Shown: positions 1-8,213, numbered from the stretch's first letter. The stretch: DNA of 10,755 nt from an uncultured Verrucomicrobiales bacterium (GCA_937952875.1 CALFDI010000319.1:1-10755), one strand, 5' to 3'. Notes: generated by a model not told the origin, from the sequence alone. Numbers and translations: made by a program.

Positions 1-1756
1 TGTTGACCTTGCCGAATTGCTTCATCTTGGCTTTTCCTTTTTTCTGCTTTTCTAGTAGTTTGCGCTTTCGGGAAATGTCACCGCCGTAACACTTAGCGGT
101 CACGTTTTTTCGCATGGCGGAGATGGACTCACGTGCCACGATCTTTCCGCCGATGGCGGCCTGGATGGCGACGACGAACATCTGCTGAGGAATGACTTCT
201 TTCAGGCGTTTTGCCATTTCTCGGCCGTAGCCTTCAGCCTTGTCTCTGTGGACGATGGTGGAGAATGCCTCAACTGGCTCAGACGCGATGAGCATATCCA
301 TTTTCACCATCTTAGCTGCGCGATATCCGGCATGCTCGTAGTCCATGGAGCCGTAACCCTTCGTCATGGATTTCATGCGATCGTTAAAGTCGACGAGGAT
401 CTCAGCGAGAGGAACGACGCCTGTGAGCATGACGCGCATGTCATCGATGGTCTCGGTGTTTTCGAGATTGCCGCGCTTTTCTGCTAGGAGCTGCATCATG
501 TCTCCGATGTAGTCTGAAGGCACCATGATGAAGATGCGCACCATTGGCTCGCGGACTTCATTGATGACTTGTTGCTCAGGGAGGTAAGATGGATTGTCTA
601 CTATAAGAGTCGTTCCATCAGTCTTATCCACTTCGTAAATAACGGATGGATAGGTGGAGATGACGTCCATATTGAATTCACGGCGCAGGCGCTCTTGGAT
701 GATTTCCATATGGAGGAGTCCGAGGAATCCACAGCGGAAGCCAAAACCGAGGGCTGTGGAGGATTCGCTGGAATAAGTGAAGGCAGGGTCGTTAATCTGC
801 AGCTTACCCATTGCCGTTTTAAGAGCCTCGTAGTCGGACGTATCGATCGGGTAGATGCCGGAGAAAACCATTGGCTGGATTTCTTTATATCCAGGGAGCG
901 CTTCTGGGCAGGGGTGAGTGTTATCTGTGATGGTGTCACCGATTTTTACTTCTGCTGCGGACTTCATGTTCGCGATGACGTAGCCGACGTCACCAGCGGA
1001 GATCATATCGCGCTTTTCCATCTTCGGGGTGAAGACGCCGACTTCCTTGATTTCGTAGACTTTGTCTGTGGCGAAGAGTTTGATCTTTTGGCCGCGCTGC
1101 ATCGTTCCAGAAAAGCATCGGACATAGGAGACCACTCCACGGAAGGCATCGTAGATGGAGTCGAAGACACCTGCGCGGAGGAGCTTGTCTTCGTGCTCGA
1201 CGGGAGCAGGGACGCGCTGAACGACGGCTTCGAGAATATCCTCGATGCCGATGCCAGCTTTCGCAGAGGCTGGGATGGCATCTTCACCGGGAATGGCGAG
1301 AATGTCCTCGAGCTGCTCTCGGCATTTATCGACATCCGCTGCAGGGAGATCGATTTTATTTAAAACGGGAATGATCGTGAGATCTTGATCGTTCGCGAGG
1401 TGGAGGTTCGCGATTGTTTGAGCCTCCACTCCTTGAGCAGCATCGACCATGAGGATCGCGCCCTCGCAGGCATTGAGACTGCGGGAGACTTCGTAAGAGA
1501 AATCCACGTGCCCTGGTGTGTCTAGCAGGTTCAGTTTATAGACCTGTCCGTCCTTAGCCTTGTATTCCATGGCGACGGGGTGGGACTTAATGGTGATGCC
1601 TTTTTCTCGTTCGAGATCCATGGAATCCAGCTGCTGATCATGGGATTCACGCTGTGTGACAGTCTGGGTGAATTCCAAGAGACGATCAGACAAGGTAGTC
1701 TTACCGTGGTCGATGTGGGCGATGATGGAAAAATTCCTAGTGCGCTCGATACTCAT
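1..1756 (-). CDS. lepA: Elongation factor 4 (LepA), ribosomal back-translocase GTPase; 3' end cut by window edge
   Basis: Translational GTPase that binds ribosomes and promotes back-translocation or rescue of stalled elongation; cytoplasmic or membrane-associated. Reading the minus strand from ATG at 1756 gives 585 uninterrupted codons. The N-terminus (MSIERTRNFSIIAHIDHGKT) contains the G1 P-loop. Further in are G3 (DTPGH), G4 (NKID) and G5 (SAK). The LepA-specific block ALGFGFRCGFLGLLHMEI follows, and near the end come KCYGGDISRK and a lysine-rich tail ending KMKQFGKVN. That tail normally runs about 15 more residues (family length about 600), so the stop lies just outside the window. The start is fixed by the conserved N-terminus. 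No SD precedes the ATG; the leader is pyrimidine-rich instead. It is transcribed divergently from the pseudokinase gene. A 264-codon open frame at 569-1363 on the other strand is only its shadow. Identity is secure. Confidence 0.98.
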   Translation of the reverse strand, partial: MSIERTRNFSIIAHIDHGKTTLSDRLLEFTQTVTQRESHDQQLDSMDLEREKGITIKSHPVAMEYKAKDGQVYKLNLLDTPGHVDFSYEVSRSLNACEGAILMVDAAQGVEAQTIANLHLANDQDLTIIPVLNKIDLPAADVDKCREQLEDILAIPGEDAIPASAKAGIGIEDILEAVVQRVPAPVEHEDKLLRAGVFDSIYDAFRGVVSYVRCFSGTMQRGQKIKLFATDKVYEIKEVGVFTPKMEKRDMISAGDVGYVIANMKSAAEVKIGDTITDNTHPCPEALPGYKEIQPMVFSGIYPIDTSDYEALKTAMGKLQINDPAFTYSSESSTALGFGFRCGFLGLLHMEIIQERLRREFNMDVISTYPSVIYEVDKTDGTTLIVDNPSYLPEQQVINEVREPMVRIFIMVPSDYIGDMMQLLAEKRGNLENTETIDDMRVMLTGVVPLAEILVDFNDRMKSMTKGYGSMDYEHAGYRAAKMVKMDMLIASEPVEAFSTIVHRDKAEGYGREMAKRLKEVIPQQMFVVAIQAAIGGKIVARESISAMRKNVTAKCYGGDISRKRKLLEKQKKGKAKMKQFGKVN

Positions 1757-1842
1757 AAATATGGGAAAAACGGGGGGCGGGGAGGAGATAGAGCGGATTT
1801 TTCAGAAATGAAAGGCTGAATCCGTGCCTGTGGCTTGCAGCG

Positions 1843-1851
1843 TGCTAGAAT
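1843..1851 (+). promoter_or_regulatory. Extended -10 promoter for the pseudokinase gene
   Basis: TGCTAGAAT combines a TGn extension with a hexamer matching TATAAT at five of six positions. No good -35 is visible 16-18 bases upstream, as is usual for extended -10 promoters. Transcription would start near 1858. That is downstream of the possible starts at 1824 and 1854 but upstream of the SD and the ATG at 1875, so it independently supports the shorter protein. Prediction from sequence only. Confidence 0.5.
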
Positions 1852-1862
1852 TTATGAAGAAT

Positions 1863-1866
1863 GGAG
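1863..1866 (+). promoter_or_regulatory. Ribosome binding site that decides the start of the pseudokinase gene
   Basis: GGAG lies 8 bases before the ATG at 1875, an optimal SD spacing. Neither the GTG at 1824 nor the ATG at 1854, both in the same frame, has such a sequence. This is the only convincing SD for a gene start in the window. Confidence 0.55.
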
Positions 1867-1874
1867 AACGCGAG

Positions 1875-3374
1875 ATGACTGACACTTTCGAAATCACTGA
1901 TGTTAAACAGCAAGACGCTAGGATGGTGCGTTTCGCTGGGCTGGAGAAAGCAACAGGTGCAGAAGTCGAAATCTTTCGTTACATTGGAAAGCCTATCTCA
2001 AAAGAAGGGCTTAAAGGGGATTCCGCGCATTTGCGCCCGATCTATGAGGAGTCTTCAGCGTATTTTTGCTCACTGAGGCACCCTCATCTTCGCAGTATCT
2101 TAGCTTCTGGAGTCGATAATGTCGATGCGATGCCTTGGGCTGTGATGGAATTGCTGCCAGGGATTCCTCTGAATGAGGCGACTGTCTTAGGTGAGACAGA
2201 TGTGCGCTTGTTAGCAGCCCAAGCGATGGCTGTATTAGATGCTGTAGGTCCTGAGGGAAAGGCTGCGCTGAGCCTGCAGATCGATGAAATTCTCTACGCG
2301 CGTGCTGACACGGGACTCGCATTCTTTAGTTTCCGCCTCTGGCCGTTCCAGAGTCTTACAGGTGATATGGAGGAGGATGCGGTGCAAAAGATCGGCGAGC
2401 TCGTGCAGTTGGCAGCTTGCTGGCCAGAGGGAAATATTCCGCCTTCAGCCTTCGGTGGACTCGGCCAGTGGACGCAGCGTGCACTGGCGGGCGGCTGGGA
2501 TGAGGCAGAAGCGCGCGAGTCACTTCAGGAGCTACTCGCAGCACCGTCTGCCGAGCAAATGATATCAGCTCCAGAGCATAAGCCAGAACCTGTCAAGCCA
2601 GTGCAAGCTGCTCAGCCTAAGCTGAATCTAGAAAAAACTCCCAAAACCCCTGCAGCGACGCCTGTCTCGAAACAAAAATCTCCAGAAGTAAAAGTCGAGT
2701 CGAACGGGAATGGTCTTGTGGTCGCTCTTTCACTTATTCTTCTCGCAGCGGCAGCAGGTGCTGCGTGGTGGTATTTCACCCAGAAAGAAGACTCCGTCCC
2801 ACCATCTGTCGCGACTAACACTCCTCGTATAGACGCACCGATAGTCGAGCCAGAACCAGTCATTGAGCCTGATTTTCCGTCTGAAGAGCCGATTGCTGAA
2901 AACCCACCTACGATCGATGTCACGCCAACCGAGTTGCCTCCGTCACCGACGGATGAGGTGTTAGAAGAGCCTGAGCCTATTCTCAATGAGGACAAAGCGA
3001 TCATGGCTTTATTTCCTGATCATCCATTCGTTCGCCGTGGTGCTGTGGAAGTCATGCGTGCACCGGGGCCGAAGATGTCTGAAGATGTCCACAGCTGGAA
3101 ATCAATGATCCTCACCGGGAGAGTCTATAATACCGGAGGGAAGAAAAAGTTTCACTACATCAGCTTCGGACCTCAGAAGCCAAAGGGCGTGCCGTATGTC
3201 CGGGTGAATATGGAGGAAATTTCAGATCCAGATGGGACGCTAATATCTAGACTGAAAGCGCTCGCTGGAAAGGAAATCGCGGTCATCGGGACGATGAAAC
3301 GAACATTTTCTAAAACCTTCCCTCGCTACTACATAGAGCTGAGAGATATGAACGATCTGAAAGAGCTGCCATAA
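1875..3374 (+). CDS. Membrane-anchored pseudokinase with Pro/Glu-rich exported linker and OB-fold-like C-terminal domain
   Basis: A 499-residue protein of unknown function. Residues ~8-225 follow a Ser/Thr kinase plan: a HPHL motif (69-72) as in kinase 'HPNI', a hinge-like PWAVMELLPG (87-96), and a C-lobe-like end rich in LGQWTQRAL. The catalytic parts are gone. The HRDxKxxN position reads LSLQIDEIL (132-140), the DFG position reads SFR (about 152-154), and no VAIK lysine is evident. It should therefore bind or scaffold rather than phosphorylate. A Pro/Lys linker leads to one membrane helix (~280-301), basic before and acidic after, implying an N-in/C-out topology. Then come a Pro/Glu-rich spacer (~306-372) and a domain at ~375-499 (LTGRVYN, GKEIAVIGTM, YYIELRD) whose strand pattern resembles an OB fold. 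The start at 1875 is chosen for its SD and upstream promoter; the GTG at 1824 would add 17 residues. The membrane segment is firm, the pseudokinase reading is likely, and the OB fold is tentative. Confidence 0.8.
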   Translation: MTDTFEITDVKQQDARMVRFAGLEKATGAEVEIFRYIGKPISKEGLKGDSAHLRPIYEESSAYFCSLRHPHLRSILASGVDNVDAMPWAVMELLPGIPLNEATVLGETDVRLLAAQAMAVLDAVGPEGKAALSLQIDEILYARADTGLAFFSFRLWPFQSLTGDMEEDAVQKIGELVQLAACWPEGNIPPSAFGGLGQWTQRALAGGWDEAEARESLQELLAAPSAEQMISAPEHKPEPVKPVQAAQPKLNLEKTPKTPAATPVSKQKSPEVKVESNGNGLVVALSLILLAAAAGAAWWYFTQKEDSVPPSVATNTPRIDAPIVEPEPVIEPDFPSEEPIAENPPTIDVTPTELPPSPTDEVLEEPEPILNEDKAIMALFPDHPFVRRGAVEVMRAPGPKMSEDVHSWKSMILTGRVYNTGGKKKFHYISFGPQKPKGVPYVRVNMEEISDPDGTLISRLKALAGKEIAVIGTMKRTFSKTFPRYYIELRDMNDLKELP

Positions 3375-3426
3375 TCTGTAGGATATTCATTTGGCAATTC
3401 GAGTGATTCAGCCTTAGCTGTAAGCA

Positions 3427-4503
3427 GTGAAAGCTGTAGATAAAAAATTCCTCTTTAACCTCCTCGAGACTCCATCACCCGTCGGGCAGGAGATGCCTGG
3501 TCAACGCGTCTGGGCCAAGGCGATAAAGCCATATGCTGACAGTGTGCAGTGCGATACATATGGTAACACTTGGGCCACAGTAAAAGGCACTAGTAATAAG
3601 GTGCTTATGCTAGAAGCGCATGCCGATGAGATCGGATACATCGTGAAGCATGTAACGAGCGATGGCTTTATCCGAATCGATAGACTAGGTGGATCTGACG
3701 CAGCTGTCGGCCAAGGCCGCCGCTTGAATATCTATGGCGATAAGGGAGTGGTGCCTGCTATTCTTGGAAATACAGCCATTCACCTCCGTCGAGACTCTCT
3801 TGGAACAGAGAAGGCCCCTAAGGTGCATGAACTCTGGGTGGATGTCGGCGCTTCGAATGAGAAAGACGTCGCTAAGCTGGGGATTCGAGTCGGTCATGCA
3901 GCCGTCTATCAAGATGGACCTATGGAATTAGCGAAAGGCCGCATCGTTGCTCGTGCCATCGATAACCGCGTAGGCGGCTTCATCCTCCAGCAAGTTCTCA
4001 AACGTCTGAAAGCATCGAAAAAGTCCCTTCCTTTTACCATCGTGTGTTTAAATGCTGTGCAGGAAGAGATTGGCGGAAATGGAGCGACGATGGCGACTCA
4101 TGCGATTCGCCCGGATGTCGCCATTTGTCTAGACGTCACCCATGCCACAGACACACCGGGCCTTGATCACTCTAAAGTTGGAAAAGTCACCCTCGGTGGT
4201 GGGCCGACCGTGAGTCACGGTGGTGCGAATCATCCGCTTGTCGTCGAGCGCTTAATCGACTCTGCTAAAAAGGCGAAAATCACTCTACAGCACGAAGCTT
4301 CAGGGCGCTTTACAGGCACAGATACAGATAGCATTTTCACCTCACGCGATGGAGTAGCGAGTGCGCTTGTTTCCTTCCCACTTCGTTGCATGCATTCCGT
4401 TGTAGAGACCATCGAGGAGTCAGATATTGAAGATTCGATTAATCTTCTCCTCGCATTCATTGATAGCTTGAAAAAGAGCGACACCTTTACTCAAACGCTT
4501 TGA
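3427..4503 (+). CDS. M42-family metallo-aminopeptidase (FrvX/endoglucanase M-like)
   Basis: Cytoplasmic dinuclear-metal aminopeptidase, expected to trim peptides as a large tetrahedral (TET-like) oligomer. The 358 residues match the family length. The visible metal and catalytic residues are all in place: H65 and D67 (AHADEIGYIV), bridging D179 (ARAIDNRVGG), catalytic E213 and ligand E214 (VQEEIGGNG), D236 (CLDVTHATDTPG) and the terminal histidine H323 (RCMHSVVETIE). The N-terminus (FLFNLLETPSPVGQE) is typical of the family. The start is GTG at 3427, four bases after an in-frame TAA, so no longer version exists. No SD is seen. It begins 52 bases after the pseudokinase stop and overlaps the next gene. 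Substrate preference cannot be read from sequence. Older annotations of this family as endoglucanases should not be trusted. Confidence 0.93.
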   Translation: MKAVDKKFLFNLLETPSPVGQEMPGQRVWAKAIKPYADSVQCDTYGNTWATVKGTSNKVLMLEAHADEIGYIVKHVTSDGFIRIDRLGGSDAAVGQGRRLNIYGDKGVVPAILGNTAIHLRRDSLGTEKAPKVHELWVDVGASNEKDVAKLGIRVGHAAVYQDGPMELAKGRIVARAIDNRVGGFILQQVLKRLKASKKSLPFTIVCLNAVQEEIGGNGATMATHAIRPDVAICLDVTHATDTPGLDHSKVGKVTLGGGPTVSHGGANHPLVVERLIDSAKKAKITLQHEASGRFTGTDTDSIFTSRDGVASALVSFPLRCMHSVVETIEESDIEDSINLLLAFIDSLKKSDTFTQTL

Positions 4504-6398
4504 TTCGTCTGACCACCATCTTTTGGCTGATTCTCTGTAGTGTATCGACTGCAAAGGATGAGTCATGGATCGTGTCTGCGAGGCAGCACATTGAGAGGGT
4601 GCTCGAGGCGGATCAAGCTGATGATTTCTTAAAACAGACAGCGATATCACCCTTCGTCACAGCCCGTAGGCAGGGGGAGCTGATGACTCAGTGGCAAGTG
4701 ATCAATGCACAGTGGAAGGGGCGATCTCCTCAGATCAATGTGCTAAAGTCTCAACGTGATGAGAACCTCGCAGGTATCGTTTTAGAAGTCTTAAGCCAAC
4801 ACAATGCCCTCAATGTCCAAGTGCTCGGGATAACTGTTGTGGAACAAGATGGCACGTGGCGAGTGGGTCCGACACCGGGATCATTCCAGAATGTTCAACT
4901 CGGTTACGACGACGCTGTTCTCGCCCGAAAGGTGCAGCTAGAGACATGGATTAGCCGTGAGCGCTCGCTCGCATTGGCATCATCTACTGCACGTAGCGAA
5001 GAGGCCTTTAAGCGCCAAGTCGCAGCTGAAGAGAAGCATGGAGCCATCCATTCTACTAAGCCAGAAGTCGCTCTCATGCGATTTCTAGAAGCCTGCCGGA
5101 CGAAAGATCTCGCCGCTGTTATGGCCTTTCAGGGTGGAGTAGATAGGCCTTTGCCTGATGACTATGAGCAGCTCATGGCCACTAGCCGTGATATGATGGA
5201 GGAGCCTGAAAAGGGCTCTATGTGGGAAATTTTGACTGATCCTGAGAGCATCGTGATTCCTGTCGATATACAGGCAGAAGGGCAGAGTGCTTCTGCGTCT
5301 CTCTTCTTCTGGGGGCCAAAATACGAGATTACGGACTACGAGAGCATTGAAATGAGCCGGAGTGAGGACAATTGGAGAGTCTTTGTCCCTGAGGAGTTCA
5401 CACAGTCTGATTACAGGAATGACTACGTTCTCGGAGATCAGGAGCTAGATATTTATAATGAACTGTTCCCTAATGACTTTCGTCGTCTCTTTGGGAGTCG
5501 GTCATTTGACTCTCCAGATGCTCTAGGGCAAGAAATCGTCAAGATCTTACGAAAGGGGATCATGCAGGAACTCGGAAGCCTCCTCGATGCGAAGCAATGG
5601 CGAGATACAGTAAAAATCTCCTCATTTAACACATTACGTGCCGTCTGGAATAGAGCTTCAGCGCAGGCCACAGGTGTGGATCCGATCTATGCAGGATACC
5701 TTTCTGAGAAAAAGGTCCTCGTCATTGCGAATCCATCACTCATGCGTCCCACAGAACTCACTGTTCTACGCTGTGTGGAGTCGAATGGGAAGTGGGCGCT
5801 TCATGGTGCTGTGACAGAGAAATTAAGACGTCTCAGCCGAGATGAGATCTTGTCTGCACGCCGTCTCGCCGCGGATGTTTTATTGGCAGACGTTAAGCCA
5901 TTGGAGGGCTGGCCATCAGGCTCACCTCCGATCGATGCAGATCTTCGCGATACCGTGGAAAAGTTTCGCCGCATAATTGAGTCAGACGACTTAGCGAAAG
6001 CGATGTCTCACTCGTTACGTCTACCAGTGCCCGGATCCGCCCTTGCCTCTGCTAAGTATTTAGGTGCTCTCCGGCAGGCTCAAGTGGTTCAGTCAGGTGA
6101 TTTTAAAATCTTAGGCGTTCACAGAAGTGGCTCGATCGGTGGAGTATCCGTTCGCGTAGAGCGCGCCGCTCCCGCAGATCCAGAAGACTATCTCGTCTGC
6201 GTCGTCCAGACCGTCCCAGGCCCGAGAATCCTCTTAGATATCGACCTACGGTATCCTCATAATACTGGCCGCAAAATCCTCAATGATGTGGTCTGGAAAG
6301 GCCTACAAGATGCTGGCCATCAGCCAACACTTGATGCCATCCGATCAGTTTACGATCAACATGTGGAACGTGTCGAAGCCACAGTCCCTTCACCTTAA
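4500..6398 (+). CDS. Secreted protein of unknown function with about four internal repeat units
   Basis: The 632-residue product is not recognised as a named family. The N-terminus (MIRLTTIFWLILCSVSTAKD) is a signal peptide with a likely cut after STA near residue 18, and there is no lipobox cysteine at the cut and no other membrane helix. The mature part looks like repeats of roughly 100-150 residues. Each has an opening helix (VLEADQADDF ~34-43; FLEACRTKDL ~195-204; IIESDDLAKA ~492-501) followed by strands. Three units end in a short turn plus Trp (DGTWRVGP ~117-124; DNWRVFVP ~290-297; NGKWALHG ~429-436). This pattern is reminiscent of small alpha+beta cone folds such as NTF2-like domains, which is an inference. 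The start is TTG at 4500, inside the peptidase stop (TTGA overlap). It is the first possible start after an upstream in-frame stop and gives the signal peptide. It is followed 15 bases later by MoxR. Confidence 0.8.
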   Translation: MIRLTTIFWLILCSVSTAKDESWIVSARQHIERVLEADQADDFLKQTAISPFVTARRQGELMTQWQVINAQWKGRSPQINVLKSQRDENLAGIVLEVLSQHNALNVQVLGITVVEQDGTWRVGPTPGSFQNVQLGYDDAVLARKVQLETWISRERSLALASSTARSEEAFKRQVAAEEKHGAIHSTKPEVALMRFLEACRTKDLAAVMAFQGGVDRPLPDDYEQLMATSRDMMEEPEKGSMWEILTDPESIVIPVDIQAEGQSASASLFFWGPKYEITDYESIEMSRSEDNWRVFVPEEFTQSDYRNDYVLGDQELDIYNELFPNDFRRLFGSRSFDSPDALGQEIVKILRKGIMQELGSLLDAKQWRDTVKISSFNTLRAVWNRASAQATGVDPIYAGYLSEKKVLVIANPSLMRPTELTVLRCVESNGKWALHGAVTEKLRRLSRDEILSARRLAADVLLADVKPLEGWPSGSPPIDADLRDTVEKFRRIIESDDLAKAMSHSLRLPVPGSALASAKYLGALRQAQVVQSGDFKILGVHRSGSIGGVSVRVERAAPADPEDYLVCVVQTVPGPRILLDIDLRYPHNTGRKILNDVVWKGLQDAGHQPTLDAIRSVYDQHVERVEATVPSP

Positions 6399-6413
6399 AA
6401 TAATTCATACTGA

Positions 6414-7364
6414 ATGTCTCATACGCTCGCGTCATCTATTGTCACTGCCCATGCTCTGCATAAGGCGATTACTTCCATTATTCAGGGTCAAGATGAGACC
6501 GTGCGTCGTATCCTTGCCTGTCTATTAGCAGGAGGACATGTCCTGCTCGAAGATAATCCCGGGACAGGAAAAACGACTCTTGCTAAGGCTCTGTCGCGAG
6601 CGATGACTGAAGTGAATTTTAGCCGTGTTCAGTTTACTCCAGATCTTCTCCCATCAGACATTTTAGGGATGTCGATTCTCGATCAGGCCTCACAGAGTTT
6701 TTCATTTCAAAAAGGTCCTATTTTCACTGATATCCTACTCGCAGATGAGATTAACCGCGCTTCACCACGGACTCAAAGCGCGCTTCTAGAAGCCATGGGC
6801 GAGTCCCAAGTCACGATCGATGGAAAGCGGCACCACCTGTCTCATGCGTTCTTTGTCATTGCCACGCAGAATCCTGTCGAATTCCGTGGCACCTACCCAC
6901 TACCGGAGGCTCAGATGGATCGATTCGCACTGCAGAGCCAGCTAGGTTATGTCAGTGAAGAAGATGAATCCGCTATCCTCCTCTCTCAGACGAAGGGGCA
7001 TCCAGTTGATTCTATGCAACCCGTCGTCTCGCGTGAAGAACTTATCGAGTGCCGAGAGGCCGTCACGAAAGTCCGCGTCACAGATGAAATGCGGAATTAC
7101 ATCGTGGCTCTCGTCGCAGCTACTCGGGGGCGCGAGAGTGTTCAGCTGGCTGCCAGCCCGCGTGCATCTCTTTCACTTATGCAGCTCTCACAGGCGCTGA
7201 CTTTACTAAAAGGCGAAGACTTTGTGACACCAGAGACCGTGCAATCGATCGCTGTCGATGTGATAGCTCACCGTTTAGTGCTCGATTCTGACGCAAGGTT
7301 CTCAGGCTTAACAGCGCGTAAAATCGTCGAAGACATCGTCCAAGAAGTGCCTGTTCCTGTCTGA
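6414..7364 (+). CDS. MoxR-family AAA+ ATPase
   Basis: MoxR ATPases act as cytoplasmic chaperones that use ATP to assemble or activate protein complexes, usually with a VWA or DUF58 partner. The 316 residues carry all the landmarks: Walker A EDNPGTGKTT (46-55, K53), Walker B ILLADE (107-112), the MoxR signature INRASPRTQSALLEAM (113-128), sensor 1 ATQNP (150-154), PEAQMDRF with an arginine-finger candidate R170, and sensor 2 SPRAS (248-252). The C-terminal lid is present and the length is normal. The ATG at 6414 fits the family N-terminus; no SD is visible. It sits 15 bases after the secreted-protein gene and its stop overlaps the panC start (TGATG). No DUF58, VWA or transglutaminase gene follows, contrary to the common arrangement, so its client is unclear. 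Confidence 0.95.
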   Translation: MSHTLASSIVTAHALHKAITSIIQGQDETVRRILACLLAGGHVLLEDNPGTGKTTLAKALSRAMTEVNFSRVQFTPDLLPSDILGMSILDQASQSFSFQKGPIFTDILLADEINRASPRTQSALLEAMGESQVTIDGKRHHLSHAFFVIATQNPVEFRGTYPLPEAQMDRFALQSQLGYVSEEDESAILLSQTKGHPVDSMQPVVSREELIECREAVTKVRVTDEMRNYIVALVAATRGRESVQLAASPRASLSLMQLSQALTLLKGEDFVTPETVQSIAVDVIAHRLVLDSDARFSGLTARKIVEDIVQEVPVPV

Positions 7365-8194
7365 TGAAAGAGTTAGCGAATAGGAATGAAATCCTAGCGT
7401 GGCGGAATGCCCAGACTGAGCCGATTATCATCGTTCCGACGATGGGAGCCCTTCATGAGGGACATCTATCACTGGTCCGAAGGGCCAAGCAGGTGGGAGG
7501 AAATGTTCTCGTCACGATTTTCGTCAATCCTCTGCAATTTGATAAGGCTTCGGATTTAGAAAACTATCCGAGCACCTTAGATGCTGACCTCGCGGCTTGC
7601 CGTGCTGAAGGGGTGGATGCTGTCTTTACTCCGGAGGACAATGAATTCTACGCAGCTGATCGGAGTATCACCGTTTCCGAAACCAGCCTGTCCGATACAC
7701 TTTGTGGAGCTACGCGCGAAGGGCATTTCGATGGTGTCTGCACAGTGGTATTGAAGCTATTTCTCCTTTCGGGAGCCTCTTACGGAGTGTTTGGAGAAAA
7801 GGACTATCAACAGCTCGCCATCATACGGCGCATGGTGCGAGATCTCGATGTGCCTGTTGAAATAATCGCCGCGAAGACCGTGAGAGAGCCTGATGGTCTC
7901 GCCATGTCATCACGAAATACTCGGCTGACAGTAGAGGCTCGTGCAGATGCGCCTCGCATACGAGAAGCCCTGCTGCTGGCGACTGTGCAGCAAACGGTGG
8001 AAAATGTTCTCCGGTCTGCACGTGAGCATATCGAGGCGTCTGAGCTAGCGCCTCAGATCGATTACTTAACTCTCGTCGATGCAGAGACACTTCAGCCAGC
8101 TTTAGATCTGAAAAGCCCCACAGTGCTCGCCACAGCGGTCTTTTACGGAAACGTCCGCTTAATCGATAATATTTACAGAGATGCGGAGGTTTAG
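7364..8194 (+). CDS. panC: Pantothenate synthetase (pantoate--beta-alanine ligase)
   Basis: Joins pantoate and beta-alanine using ATP, via a pantoyl-adenylate, to make pantothenate for coenzyme A; cytoplasmic. The 276 residues match the family (E. coli about 283). Motifs seen are the HIGH-type nucleotide site PTMGALHEGH (25-34), FVNPLQF (53-59), GHFDGVCTVV (120-129), GEKDYQQ (144-150) and the KMSKS-equivalent AMSSRNTRL (180-188). The last block ends in a strand typical of the dimerisation and lid region (LATAVFYGNVRLIDN). The start is ATG at 7364, whose A is the last base of the MoxR stop, so translation is probably coupled. No panB or panD lies beside it. It ends 19 bases from the convergent hydrolase gene, with no terminator hairpin visible between them. 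Confidence 0.97.
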   Translation: MKELANRNEILAWRNAQTEPIIIVPTMGALHEGHLSLVRRAKQVGGNVLVTIFVNPLQFDKASDLENYPSTLDADLAACRAEGVDAVFTPEDNEFYAADRSITVSETSLSDTLCGATREGHFDGVCTVVLKLFLLSGASYGVFGEKDYQQLAIIRRMVRDLDVPVEIIAAKTVREPDGLAMSSRNTRLTVEARADAPRIREALLLATVQQTVENVLRSAREHIEASELAPQIDYLTLVDAETLQPALDLKSPTVLATAVFYGNVRLIDNIYRDAEV

Positions 8195-8213
8195 CTGCCG
8201 TTTGGGGCACGTC

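Noticed and set aside
569..1363. 264-codon open frame antisense to lepA, and shorter ones at 248-487 and 1580-1819
   Set aside because: They lie wholly within the conserved lepA coding sequence on the other strand and have no recognisable domain; they are shadows of its codon use.
1824..1874. Longer N-terminus for the pseudokinase (GTG 1824 or ATG 1854)
   Set aside because: No SD before either, and a likely promoter lies within this stretch; the ATG at 1875 has a good SD.
2612..3004. 130-codon Ser/Gly-rich minus-strand frame inside the pseudokinase gene
   Set aside because: Low-complexity product that is simply the reverse reading of the Pro/Glu-rich linker; no start signal or family resemblance.
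3391..3419. TTGGCA as a -35 box for the peptidase gene
   Set aside because: The hexamer 17 bases downstream (TTAGCT) does not resemble a -10 box.
7821..8210. 129-codon minus-strand frame over the end of panC
   Set aside because: It overlaps conserved panC sequence and has no family resemblance.
8195..8213. Bidirectional terminator between the convergent panC and hydrolase genes
   Set aside because: The 19 bases hold no hairpin with a T-run; termination must lie inside the opposing genes or be factor-dependent.
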